From Aldehydirespirator sp965203575 (GTDB lineage: Bacteria > Actinomycetota > Acidimicrobiia > Acidimicrobiales > Aldehydirespiratoraceae), in NCBI GenBank assembly GCA_965203575.1, contig OZ241894.1, positions 3,782,001 to 3,846,000 on the forward strand: a stretch of 64,000 nucleotides of DNA, given 5' to 3'. The notes under the pieces were generated by a model, which saw only the letters and a program-made list of their open reading frames with translations, did no database searches and was not told where the DNA came from. The position numbers and the translations under genes were made by a program. Below, piece after piece: positions 51,061 through 59,050 of the stretch (position 1 is its first letter; each line of letters starts with the position of its first letter).

Positions 51061-52284
51061 ATGGACTTCGAGTTCTCCGACGAGCAGCGAGCCTTCGCAG
51101 CCGAGGTGGAGGCCTTCCTCGACGCCAACGACGATCCCGAGGTGTTCGACGTGACCAGGGAGAACATGGCGCAGCTGGTCGACACCCCCGAGCGCCGGGC
51201 CTTCATGAAGGAGATGGGCCGCAAGGGATGGCTGGGCATCACCTGGCCCGCCGAGTACGGCGGCAGCGAGGGCGAGGGCGTCTACGAGTACCTGCTCAAC
51301 GAGGCTCTCGCCGCCCGGGGCGGCCCCCAGATCGGCAAGGGGGTCGGCATCGTGGGCAAGACGATCATCGCACACGGCTCCGAGAGGCTGAAGGCCGAGT
51401 TCCTGCCCATGATCCTCGAGAACGACGTGGAGTTCGCGGTGGGATACTCGGAGCCCGACGCCGGGTCCGACGCCGCCTCCATGCGGCTAAGAGCCGAGCG
51501 GCACACCGCGGGGGACGGCACCGAGGGCTGGCTGCTCAACGGCCAGAAGATCTGGACAACGTCCGCCCACTTCGCCGAGTGGTACTGGCTCGGCACCCGC
51601 ACCGACCCAGACAACAAGCACATGGGCATCACGTTGATGCTGGTGCCACTGGACCAGCCCGGAATCACCGTCGACGGCATCTGGACCATGGGCGACGAGC
51701 GCACCAACTCGGTGTTCCTCGACAACGTGTTCGTGCCCGACGACTACGTGGTGGGCGAGGTCAACCACGGGTTCCGCTACATCAGTCAGGCCCTCGACCT
51801 CGAGCGCTTCACGATGTTCACGTTCTCCCCCATCAAGCAGCGCCTCGACCTGCTCACCGATTGGGTCAAGGACGCGGAGCGCGACGGCGAGGCGGTGCGG
51901 TCCGATCCCCGGGTGCGGGCCCGTCTCGCCAACCTGCACGCCGAGGCCGAGGTGGCCCGGGTGCTCGGCCTGAAGTTCGTGGCCGAGGCGGTGAAGGTGG
52001 AGCAGGCGGTGCGCGACGGCAAGGAGGGTTTCCAGCCGCCGACGGTGGCCGCCTCGGAGTACAAGCTCTACGCCACCGAGCTGTCCAAGCGCCTGGCCGA
52101 CGCCTCCATGGACATCGCCGGACCGGGGGCGCAGCTCCGGGTCCACACCGAAGACGCCCCCATGGCCGGCCGAGCGGAGTCGACCTACCGCTTCACCGTG
52201 ATCGACACCATCGGCGGAGGCTCCTCGGAGATCCAGAAGAACATCATCGCCCGCCGGGGTCTCGGACTCCCCAAGAACTTCTAG
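51061..52284 (+). CDS. Acyl-CoA dehydrogenase (large-subunit type)
   Basis: A 407-residue flavoenzyme that introduces a 2,3 double bond into an acyl-CoA thioester. The N-terminal helical domain begins MDFEFSDEQRAFAAEVEAFL. FAD-binding motifs are VGYSEPDAGSD and NGQKIWTTSAHFAEWYWLG; the C-terminus has TIGGGSSEIQKNIIARRGLG. It is followed by CoA-transferase, hydratase and a second dehydrogenase in one operon, an arrangement seen for heterotetrameric actinobacterial FadE pairs acting on steroid side chains or unusual acyl groups. Confidence 0.9.
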   Translation: MDFEFSDEQRAFAAEVEAFLDANDDPEVFDVTRENMAQLVDTPERRAFMKEMGRKGWLGITWPAEYGGSEGEGVYEYLLNEALAARGGPQIGKGVGIVGKTIIAHGSERLKAEFLPMILENDVEFAVGYSEPDAGSDAASMRLRAERHTAGDGTEGWLLNGQKIWTTSAHFAEWYWLGTRTDPDNKHMGITLMLVPLDQPGITVDGIWTMGDERTNSVFLDNVFVPDDYVVGEVNHGFRYISQALDLERFTMFTFSPIKQRLDLLTDWVKDAERDGEAVRSDPRVRARLANLHAEAEVARVLGLKFVAEAVKVEQAVRDGKEGFQPPTVAASEYKLYATELSKRLADASMDIAGPGAQLRVHTEDAPMAGRAESTYRFTVIDTIGGGSSEIQKNIIARRGLGLPKNF

Positions 52285-52294
52285 ACGTGACGCT

Positions 52295-53485
52295 GTGACT
52301 CCAGGAGCTCAGACTTCGGAGCGCACTGCCGCGCTGGCAGGAGTCCGGTTGATCGACCTGGCTCCGGTGGGTCCGGCGGCCCGGGCCACCCGGCTGCTGG
52401 CCGACTACGGAGCGGACGTGATCAAGGTCGGCCCCGTGCCCCGCCACGCCTCCGTGGCGGTCGTGCCTCCCGCCTACGCGTACAGCGGCTATCGCGGCAT
52501 GCGCCGTGCGCTGTTCGACCTCAAGAGCGACGAGGGACGCGACGCCTTCCTGGCCCTGACCCGCGACGCCGATGTGGTGGTCGAGAGCTTCCGGCCCGGC
52601 GTGGCCGACCGTCTCGGCATCGGGTACGAAGCCGTCCGGGCCCTCAACGAGCGGGTCGTCTACTGCTCCACCAGCGGCTACGGCCAGACCGGCCCCCGCC
52701 GGCACTGGGCCGGCCACGACCTCAACTACCTGTCGGTGTCGGGCTACGTGCATTGCAGCGGCCGCGGTGCCGACGGCATTCCCGCGTTGCCCGGCGCCAC
52801 CGTGGCCGACATCGCCGCGGGCGGCATGCACGCCGCCATGGCGATGCTGGCCGCCCTGGTGCGCCGTGAGCGCACCGGAGGCGGCGAGTACCTCGACGTG
52901 TCGGTGGCCGACGGAGCGATTGGGATGATGTCGCTGTACGCCGACGAGCATCTGGCCACCGGGGCCGAGCCCGGACCCGGCCACTACATCCTCACCGGCC
53001 GCTACGCCTGCTACGGCGTCTACGCCTGCGGCGACGGCCGGCACCTGTCGGTGGCCGCCATCGAGCACGTCTTCTGGGCGAACCTGTGCCGGGAGCTGGG
53101 CCTCGAGCGCTACATCGACGCTCAGACCGACGATGCCGCCCAGGACGAGATCCGGGCCGCGATCGCAGCCGTGCTGGCGTCGGCCGATCGCGACGAGTGG
53201 GTGCGGCGGCTCGGCCCCGCCGACTGCTGCGTGGCCCCGGTGAACAGCGTGTCGGAGGCAGTGGCCGACGAGCAGTACCGGGACCGCGGCGTGGTCGTGA
53301 AGGCCGAGCATCCCACCGAGGGCACCATCGAGCAGGTCGCTCCGGTCTGGGCCGGGGCCGAGCCTGCCGGCTCGCCCTGCGAGCTGCCCGACCTGGCCCT
53401 CACCCACACGGCCGAGCTGCTGGCCGAGGCCGGCTACGACGAATCCCGCATAGCGGAGATGGCGGCCGCAGGAGTGATCGCATGA
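52295..53485 (+). CDS. CaiB/BaiF-family CoA-transferase (class III)
   Basis: This 396-residue protein starts with GTG 10 bases after the acyl-CoA dehydrogenase. GVRLIDLAPVGPAARATRLL and YGADVIKVGPV form the N-terminal Rossmann part. The catalytic Asp is expected in GATVADIAAGGMHAAMAM and is present, followed by GGGEYLDVSVADGAIGM. It would activate a free acid by transfer of CoA from another thioester, feeding the operon's dehydrogenases. It is coupled by ATGA to the hydratase gene. Confidence 0.88.
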   Translation: MTPGAQTSERTAALAGVRLIDLAPVGPAARATRLLADYGADVIKVGPVPRHASVAVVPPAYAYSGYRGMRRALFDLKSDEGRDAFLALTRDADVVVESFRPGVADRLGIGYEAVRALNERVVYCSTSGYGQTGPRRHWAGHDLNYLSVSGYVHCSGRGADGIPALPGATVADIAAGGMHAAMAMLAALVRRERTGGGEYLDVSVADGAIGMMSLYADEHLATGAEPGPGHYILTGRYACYGVYACGDGRHLSVAAIEHVFWANLCRELGLERYIDAQTDDAAQDEIRAAIAAVLASADRDEWVRRLGPADCCVAPVNSVSEAVADEQYRDRGVVVKAEHPTEGTIEQVAPVWAGAEPAGSPCELPDLALTHTAELLAEAGYDESRIAEMAAAGVIA

Positions 53486-54552
53486 CCACCGAGACCGGCC
53501 AGGACGTGCCGGCCGACATAGCCGAGCTGATCGGACGCCCCCAGTACCCCGACACCGCCGACTTCCCGGCCGAGTTGGGCTACGGCTGGAACACGCTGGC
53601 CGCCACCGAGAACGGCAACCCGCTGTACTGGGACGACGGCGTGGCTCAGATGCTGACCGGCGGCAGGATCCTGCCCCTCAGCACCCTGTCGCTCTGGCTG
53701 CGCCCCCACCGCTGGTCGCCCGGGGCGACCACCGAGCAGCGCCCCATGCAGTCGCACTTCGATCTCAAGGACCGCCTGGGGCTTCCTGAGGGGATCATGA
53801 GCGACAACACGGTCGTGTTCCATGATCCGGTGCGCCCCGGAGACGTGATCAGCCATCGCCAGGTCGTGAAGTCGCTGAGCGGTCCCAAGACCACCTGGCT
53901 GGGCACGGGTCACTTCTGGGTGATCGATATCGAGTACCACAACCAGGCCGGCACCCTCGTGGGCGTGGAGTCCTACACCGGTTTCGGCTACCGCCGCGCC
54001 GACAGTCCCGCCGCTGCGCCGTCGAGGGTTGCCGGCGAGCCGTCCGGCTCCGAGACGGACGAGCCCCGGCCGCAGGCCAAGCCGGACCCCACCCACGACC
54101 AGGTGTCGGTGGGCGACGCACCGCCCGACCTCATCCACGACGTGACCTCCACCACCGTCGTTCTGGGTGCACTGGCCAGCCGCGACTGGCGGCCCATGCA
54201 CCACGACTACCACTTCGCCACCGAGCGCAACGGAACCCGGGACATCTTCTTGAACACGCCCAACCAGCTCGCCTGGATCGAGCGGGCCGTCACCGACTGG
54301 ACCGGGCCCCGGGGCCGCCTGGGGCGGGTCTCGTTCCGTATGCAGGATCCGGTCTTCCCCGGCGACACCATGACCATCTCGTCGGTGGTCACGGCCATGC
54401 CCATCGACGACTCCGGCTGCGGGTGGGCCGAGTTGGAGCTGGTGCTGCGGGCCGGCGACCGCGTCTGCACGACCGGGAAGGCCCGGGTGGCCCTGCCGAT
54501 GTCGGCCGCCGACAATCCGTGGCAGCGCCGCGGCGAGGACTGGCAGCCATGA
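53482..54552 (+). CDS. Double hot-dog enoyl-CoA hydratase/dehydratase (FAS1-like plus MaoC-like)
   Basis: A 356-residue protein that fits a fused two-hot-dog hydratase. The N-terminal half (YWDDGVAQMLTGGRILP and NTVVFHDPVRPGDVISHRQV) is the FAS1-like dehydratase module. The C-terminal half contains RDWRPMHHDYHFATERNGTR, similar to the Asp/His hydratase motif of MaoC enzymes. A Pro/Glu-rich linker near residue 180 separates them. It hydrates the enoyl-CoA made by the adjacent dehydrogenases. The start overlaps the CoA-transferase by ATGA. Confidence 0.82.
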   Translation: MTTETGQDVPADIAELIGRPQYPDTADFPAELGYGWNTLAATENGNPLYWDDGVAQMLTGGRILPLSTLSLWLRPHRWSPGATTEQRPMQSHFDLKDRLGLPEGIMSDNTVVFHDPVRPGDVISHRQVVKSLSGPKTTWLGTGHFWVIDIEYHNQAGTLVGVESYTGFGYRRADSPAAAPSRVAGEPSGSETDEPRPQAKPDPTHDQVSVGDAPPDLIHDVTSTTVVLGALASRDWRPMHHDYHFATERNGTRDIFLNTPNQLAWIERAVTDWTGPRGRLGRVSFRMQDPVFPGDTMTISSVVTAMPIDDSGCGWAELELVLRAGDRVCTTGKARVALPMSAADNPWQRRGEDWQP

Positions 54553-54647
54553 CGGCCCGTCGGCTCGGCCTCCCGCTCCTGTTCGCTGCGCTCACGGGCC
54601 GCTCAGGCCACGGCCTCGCTACCGCTCGGCCTCTGGGGAGGCACTGA
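54549..54647 (+). CDS. Tiny ORF bridging the hydratase and dehydrogenase genes
   Basis: A 32-codon frame starts with an ATGA overlap on the hydratase stop and ends with a TGATG overlap on the next gene's ATG, exactly filling the gap. It would read MTARRLGLPLLFAALTGR and a basic tail. It may only serve to carry ribosomes to the next gene. No homology is recognised. Confidence 0.3.
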   Translation: MTARRLGLPLLFAALTGRSGHGLATARPLGRH

Positions 54648-55792
54648 TGCTGGACCTCGACTTCACCCAGGAACAGGAGATGCTGCGCGACATGGTGCGG
54701 GGCCTGTGCACCGAGCTCTCGCCGCTGGAGCGAGTGCGAGAGTTCGAGGACGACCCCGACGGCATAGCACGAGATCTCTGGCAGCGTTTCGGGGAGCTGG
54801 GCCTGTGCGGCCTAATGGTCCCCGAGAGCGCCGGCGGCTCCGGCATGAGCCTTCTCGACGGCGTTGTGGTCTACGAGGAACTCGGGCGGTCGCTGGCTCC
54901 GGTGCCCCATTTCGTCAGTTGCGTGCTGTCCGCCGCGGCGATCGCCGAGGCAGGATCGCCTGCCCAGCAGGCCGAAATGTTGGGCGGCATCGCATCGGGC
55001 GAGACCATCGCCACCGTCGGGTGGTTGGAGCCGGGCGGGGGCTACAAACCCCGAGGCGTGCAGCTGGCCGCCCGCGCCAACGGCGACGGCTTCGTGCTGG
55101 ACGGCTCCAAGGAGCATGTCCAGTTCGCGGCGGCCGCCGATCTCATCGTCGTGCTGGCCCGCAGCGGCGACCGTGACACCGACATCGACCTGTTCGTCGT
55201 GGAGGCGGACGCCTCGGGCCTGAGCCTCGATCAGCGGATGTCGATCTCGTCCGACACCCAGTACCTGGCCACCCTCGACGGCGTGACCGTGCCGGGCACT
55301 GCCCGTCTGGGCGGGTCCGATGCGCCCGCAGGCGCGGGCTGGGAGGCCTGGCAGCGGGTCATGCACTCCGGTGCGATCCTGGCCGCGGCCCAGGCCGTTG
55401 GCGGCGCCTCAGCCGCCCTGGAGATGACCGTCGAGTACGCCAAGACGCGACAGCAGTTCAACAAGGCCCTGGCCGAGTTCCAGGCCATCTCTCACTACCT
55501 GGCCGACGCCCGCACCGCGCTCGACGGTGCCCGGCTCCTGGTGTACGAGGCGGCGTGGGCCCGCAGCACGGACCGCTCCACCGATCAACTGGCCCCCATG
55601 GCCAAGCTGTTCGCCTGCCGCACCTACCGGGAAATCACTGCGATGTGCCAGCAGGTGTTCGGCGGTATCGGCTTCACTGTGGAGTACGACATCCAGCTCT
55701 ACTTCCGCCGAGCCAAGCAGCTCCAGCTCTCCTGGTGGGACCAGGCCACCTGCGAGGACCGTATCGCCGACGCCGTCCTCGGCTCGGCCTAA
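54647..55792 (+). CDS. Acyl-CoA dehydrogenase (small-subunit type)
   Basis: A 381-residue acyl-CoA dehydrogenase homolog. It starts MLDLDFTQEQEMLRDMVRGL; GSGMSLLDGVVVYEELGRSL and YAKTRQQFNKALAEFQAISH are typical, and VFGGIGFTVEYDIQLYFRRA marks the C-terminal domain. The FAD-binding SEPDAGSD motif of its operon partner is replaced by GWLEPGGGYK. This suggests a non-identical subunit pair, as in actinobacterial alpha2-beta2 FadE enzymes. Its ATG overlaps the tiny upstream ORF. Confidence 0.87.
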   Translation: MLDLDFTQEQEMLRDMVRGLCTELSPLERVREFEDDPDGIARDLWQRFGELGLCGLMVPESAGGSGMSLLDGVVVYEELGRSLAPVPHFVSCVLSAAAIAEAGSPAQQAEMLGGIASGETIATVGWLEPGGGYKPRGVQLAARANGDGFVLDGSKEHVQFAAAADLIVVLARSGDRDTDIDLFVVEADASGLSLDQRMSISSDTQYLATLDGVTVPGTARLGGSDAPAGAGWEAWQRVMHSGAILAAAQAVGGASAALEMTVEYAKTRQQFNKALAEFQAISHYLADARTALDGARLLVYEAAWARSTDRSTDQLAPMAKLFACRTYREITAMCQQVFGGIGFTVEYDIQLYFRRAKQLQLSWWDQATCEDRIADAVLGSA

Positions 55793-56025
55793 CCGGCCCC
55801 GGCTGCGCCCTCCAGCGCGGCGATCCGCTCGCCGTGACCCATCATCTGAGCGAGCAGACGGCCGTGCTCGGCCTGGGTCGCCTCTATCCCGGCCAGAGTC
55901 ACCTCGACCCGATCCAGGCGCGTGGCGAGGGCGCGGATGTCGGACCGTATCGCTTGCAGAAAGATGCCGAGCAAGCCCAGCAGTCCCACTCCCAAGACGC
56001 CGATGATCGCTTCTGCCACCGTCAT
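55789..56025 (-). CDS. Small membrane-anchored coiled-coil protein
   Basis: A 78-residue protein with one N-terminal transmembrane helix (AIIGVLGVGLLGLLGIFLQA) followed by a heptad-patterned helix (IRSDIRALATRLDRVEVTLA, then IEATQAEHGRLL). ATG 56025 has GGGAGGAC upstream and a TATACT box a few bases further, so the leader would be very short. The layout resembles phage-like or DUF1640-like small coiled-coil proteins. It converges on the acyl-CoA dehydrogenase with a 4-bp overlap of ends. The function is unknown. Confidence 0.6.
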   Translation of the reverse strand: MTVAEAIIGVLGVGLLGLLGIFLQAIRSDIRALATRLDRVEVTLAGIEATQAEHGRLLAQMMGHGERIAALEGAAGAG

Positions 56026-56092
56026 GTCCTCCCAAGTATAGCATGTCCAACCGTCGAGGCCATTAGGCAATAGTCATATAGAACAAAATAAC
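56026..56092. promoter_or_regulatory. A/T-rich divergent promoter region
   Basis: The 67 bases between the coiled-coil gene and the molybdoenzyme gene are strongly A/T-rich (GTCATATAGAACAAAATAAC). TATACT on the reverse strand at about 56033-56038 is a good -10 candidate for the coiled-coil gene. CATATAG near 56076 may be a -10 for the rightward gene. Confidence 0.4.
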
Positions 56093-57088
56093 ATGATACT
56101 TACCAAATGGCTCACTTCTCGCCGGGTGGATCTGCTGCTGGGCGTGACGGTGACGGTGGCCGCGGTGAGCGGGCTGACATCGTGGGCCGTGGGCTCGGGC
56201 TGGGCCCGCTGGGTGACGGTCGTCCATGCGCTGGCCGGCCTGAGCGTTCTGGCCCTCGCCCCGGCCAAGCTCAGAGGCTCGGTGCGGATCGGACTGAAGC
56301 GTCGGCGGGCCACCCGATGGCTGTCGATCCTGCTGGGCCTGCTCGTCGTCGCAACCATCACGCTCGGGATCCTGCACGCCACCGGACTGTGGCACGGTGT
56401 GGGCTACTGGACGGCGCTGTGGACCCATGTGCTGCTGGCCGCACTCCTGGCCCCTCTGGTGGTGTGGCACATCGTCAGCCGCCCGGGTCGTCCCGGCATC
56501 GCTGATCTCGACCGCAGGACCCTCATCGGCGGCGGCGCCGCGGTGGCGGCCGCCGGCATCGCCTACGGGGTCCAGCAGCTGGTGGTGGGCGACAACCGGC
56601 GCTTCACGGGGTCCCATGAGATCGCCTCGTTCAACCCGTCGGAGATGCCGACGACCATGTGGCTCAACGACCGGTCGCCCCGGGTGCCGGCCTCGGGCTG
56701 GCAGTTGACCATCGCGGAGGAGCCGGTGTCGCTGGAGGATCTGCGGGCCCGGGCCGTGCCGTTGCAGGCCGACCTCGACTGCACCGGCGGGTGGTGGAGC
56801 CGGCAGTCGTGGGACGCGGTACCGCTGGCCGAGCTGATGCCTCCGCTGGACGCGCCCACCCTGGAAGTCACCTCGCTGACCGGTTACAGCCGCCTGTTCC
56901 CGGCTCGCGACGCCGCCAACCTGTACTTGGCCGTCGGCTACAACGGTGAGCCCCTCCGTCGGGGACATGGCGCGCCCGTCCGGCTGGTGGCGCCGGGGCG
57001 GCGGGGCTTCTGGTGGGTCAAGTGGGTGAGCCGCATCGACCCCGTCAACCGCCCCTGGTGGCTGCAGCTGCCGTTCCCGCTGGAGTAG
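56093..57088 (+). CDS. Membrane-bound molybdopterin oxidoreductase (sulfite-oxidase-like)
   Basis: A 331-residue protein. The first 160 residues hold about four transmembrane helices with His residues (VVHALAGLSVLALAPAK, HVLLAALLAPLVVWHIV) reminiscent of a cytochrome b561-type membrane part. A twin-Arg-free DLDRRTLIGGGAAVAAAGIA segment leads to the periplasmic domain. DLDCTGGWWSRQSWDAVPLA contains the Cys that binds molybdopterin in the sulfite-oxidase family, and HGAPVRLVAPGRRGFWWVKW is the end of the Moco fold. The substrate is unknown; it is not fused to a heme b5 domain. Confidence 0.83.
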   Translation: MILTKWLTSRRVDLLLGVTVTVAAVSGLTSWAVGSGWARWVTVVHALAGLSVLALAPAKLRGSVRIGLKRRRATRWLSILLGLLVVATITLGILHATGLWHGVGYWTALWTHVLLAALLAPLVVWHIVSRPGRPGIADLDRRTLIGGGAAVAAAGIAYGVQQLVVGDNRRFTGSHEIASFNPSEMPTTMWLNDRSPRVPASGWQLTIAEEPVSLEDLRARAVPLQADLDCTGGWWSRQSWDAVPLAELMPPLDAPTLEVTSLTGYSRLFPARDAANLYLAVGYNGEPLRRGHGAPVRLVAPGRRGFWWVKWVSRIDPVNRPWWLQLPFPLE

Positions 57089-57186
57089 ATGCCGCCGTGC
57101 CGGCGTAGCGGACCGTCTCGGAAACCTCGGTGAAGAACTCAGCCACGGCGCGATACTAGGCACCACCACCGATGCGACCGAAGGGG

Positions 57187-59049
57187 ATGTCGGTGCCCCA
57201 GGCCCGCGACACTGGCTCAGCCGGACACTGCAGTAGTCCTGCTCGAAATCTGAGCACAACCGCTGCAACGTCGGATTCTGGTAGCCGGGGACGGCATGCG
57301 GCCGCGGCGCTGCTGCCATTTGTGCTCATGGCCGCGTCGTGCTCGGGCACCCCGAACATCGAGCCGGCAGCTACCGACGGTGAGCCGGAAGCCGCGGCCG
57401 GGGCTGCACCATTGTCTCCCGCACCCATGCCGACTGAAGGGCCCTTCTCGGCGGTGTCCACTGGTCGCCGTCACACCTGCGCCATTCGTGCCGACGGCAT
57501 GATCGAATGCTGGGGCGACAACCGACTCGGGCAAAGCGACCCGCCAGCGGGCGAATACGTGGCAGTGTCGGCCGGGCACGAACACAACTGCGCAATCCGC
57601 GCCGACAGCACTATCGCGTGCTGGGGCGGTGGCCCTCAAGGGCTCCTGTATCCCCCTGACGGCAAGTACGTGGCGGTGTCAGCCGGGCACGAACACAACT
57701 GCGCATTGCGAGTCGACGGCGACATCCAATGCTGGGGCAGCTTTTACGCCGCGCCGCTGATTCCTCCCGGCGGGCACTTCACGGCAGTCGCCACCAGCGG
57801 ATCGCATTCCTGTGCTCTCCGCGAGGTCGGCACCGTCCAATGCTGGGGCCCTAAGGGCTCAGAGAGCATCGATGTACCAAGCGGCCGGTTCGAAGCGATC
57901 GCGGTCGGTGACCAGTTGACCTGCGGAGTGCGACCCGACGAGCGGATCGAGTGCTTCGACTATGAGGGAACACCGAGGTTCGAGGGAATCCTCGAAGGGC
58001 GTTTCCGGTCTGTTTCCCTTGGTCGGGCCAACCACTGCGGGCTGCACGCGGACGGCACCGTCGAGTGCTGGGGACAATGGCCGTTCGCCGATGCCGGCTA
58101 CGTCCACGCGCCGAAAGGGCGGTTCACCGCAGTGGACGCCGGCGCCGATCACTCATGCGGACTCCGCGTCGAGGGCACCATCGAGTGCTGGGGCCGGCCG
58201 ATCGGAGCAGAGGTGCTGCCGCCAGGCGGAGAGTTCAGTGCTGTCGCCGCGGGCTCGCGCCACTCGTGCGGCTTGCGTCGCAGCGGTCACGTGGAGTGCT
58301 GGGGCCACAACCACTCCTCGCAAGTCGACGCGCCGCAAGGCAAGTTCGCCGCGGTGTCGGCGGGTGGCAACCAGACTTGCGGGCTGCGACTCGACGGCTC
58401 CATCGAGTGCTGGGGCGCCGACTACGGCCTGCGGTCGGTCGAGGGCGTGTGGCGGTTCAACAGCATCCCCGACGACGAGTACACCGCAGTGGCGGCAGGC
58501 ACGCACCACGCGTGCGCGCTGACCGTGGAGGGCTGGACGACTTGCTGGGCCGCGGAGTTTCACGGGCGCGACAGCATGGTGCTCCGATGGCCCGGCCATA
58601 CTCCCGGTGATATCGCCGTCGGCACCGACTATGCCTGCGGACTGCGAATCGACGGATCCATCGTCTGCTGGGGAGACCAAGTGGCCGTCATGGAGGATCC
58701 ACCCACCGGACAATTCGCCGCGATCTCAGCCGGCCGTGCTCACGCCTGCGCGGTAGCGATCGACGGAACCGTCGCCTGCTGGGGACTGTCCGGCGGTAGG
58801 ACGGCCGCACCCGAGGGGCGGTTCAAATCCGTGTCGGTAGGAAGCAGCCATTCATGCGGGCTCCGCGTCGACGGAACGGTGGAGTGCTGGGGCCCGGACG
58901 ACCTCGAAGGGCGCCTCGATACTCCCGACGGGCGGTTCGCCGCAGTGGCCGCGGGCGGTGCGCATACCTGCGGCCTGCGAAGCGACAGCACGATCGAGTG
59001 CTGGGGCACGATGCGACCACCCCCGGACGGCGTCATCATGACGGATTGA
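57187..59049 (+). CDS. RCC1-repeat lipoprotein-like protein, paralogue 1
   Basis: A protein of about 620 residues with roughly 14 tandem repeats of about 40 residues, each of the form FxAVSAGxxHTCxIRxDGTIECWG, matching RCC1/BLIP-II beta-propeller repeats. Most repeats carry two Cys, which are likely disulfide-linked outside the cell. The export signal ends AALLPFVLMAASC, a lipobox-type sequence, but about 40 residues precede it and no better start is visible, so the N-terminus may be misread or partly decayed. It is followed directly by a close paralogue. Ligand and role are unknown. Confidence 0.75.
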   Translation: MSVPQARDTGSAGHCSSPARNLSTTAATSDSGSRGRHAAAALLPFVLMAASCSGTPNIEPAATDGEPEAAAGAAPLSPAPMPTEGPFSAVSTGRRHTCAIRADGMIECWGDNRLGQSDPPAGEYVAVSAGHEHNCAIRADSTIACWGGGPQGLLYPPDGKYVAVSAGHEHNCALRVDGDIQCWGSFYAAPLIPPGGHFTAVATSGSHSCALREVGTVQCWGPKGSESIDVPSGRFEAIAVGDQLTCGVRPDERIECFDYEGTPRFEGILEGRFRSVSLGRANHCGLHADGTVECWGQWPFADAGYVHAPKGRFTAVDAGADHSCGLRVEGTIECWGRPIGAEVLPPGGEFSAVAAGSRHSCGLRRSGHVECWGHNHSSQVDAPQGKFAAVSAGGNQTCGLRLDGSIECWGADYGLRSVEGVWRFNSIPDDEYTAVAAGTHHACALTVEGWTTCWAAEFHGRDSMVLRWPGHTPGDIAVGTDYACGLRIDGSIVCWGDQVAVMEDPPTGQFAAISAGRAHACAVAIDGTVACWGLSGGRTAAPEGRFKSVSVGSSHSCGLRVDGTVECWGPDDLEGRLDTPDGRFAAVAAGGAHTCGLRSDSTIECWGTMRPPPDGVIMTD

Positions 59050-59050
59050 C

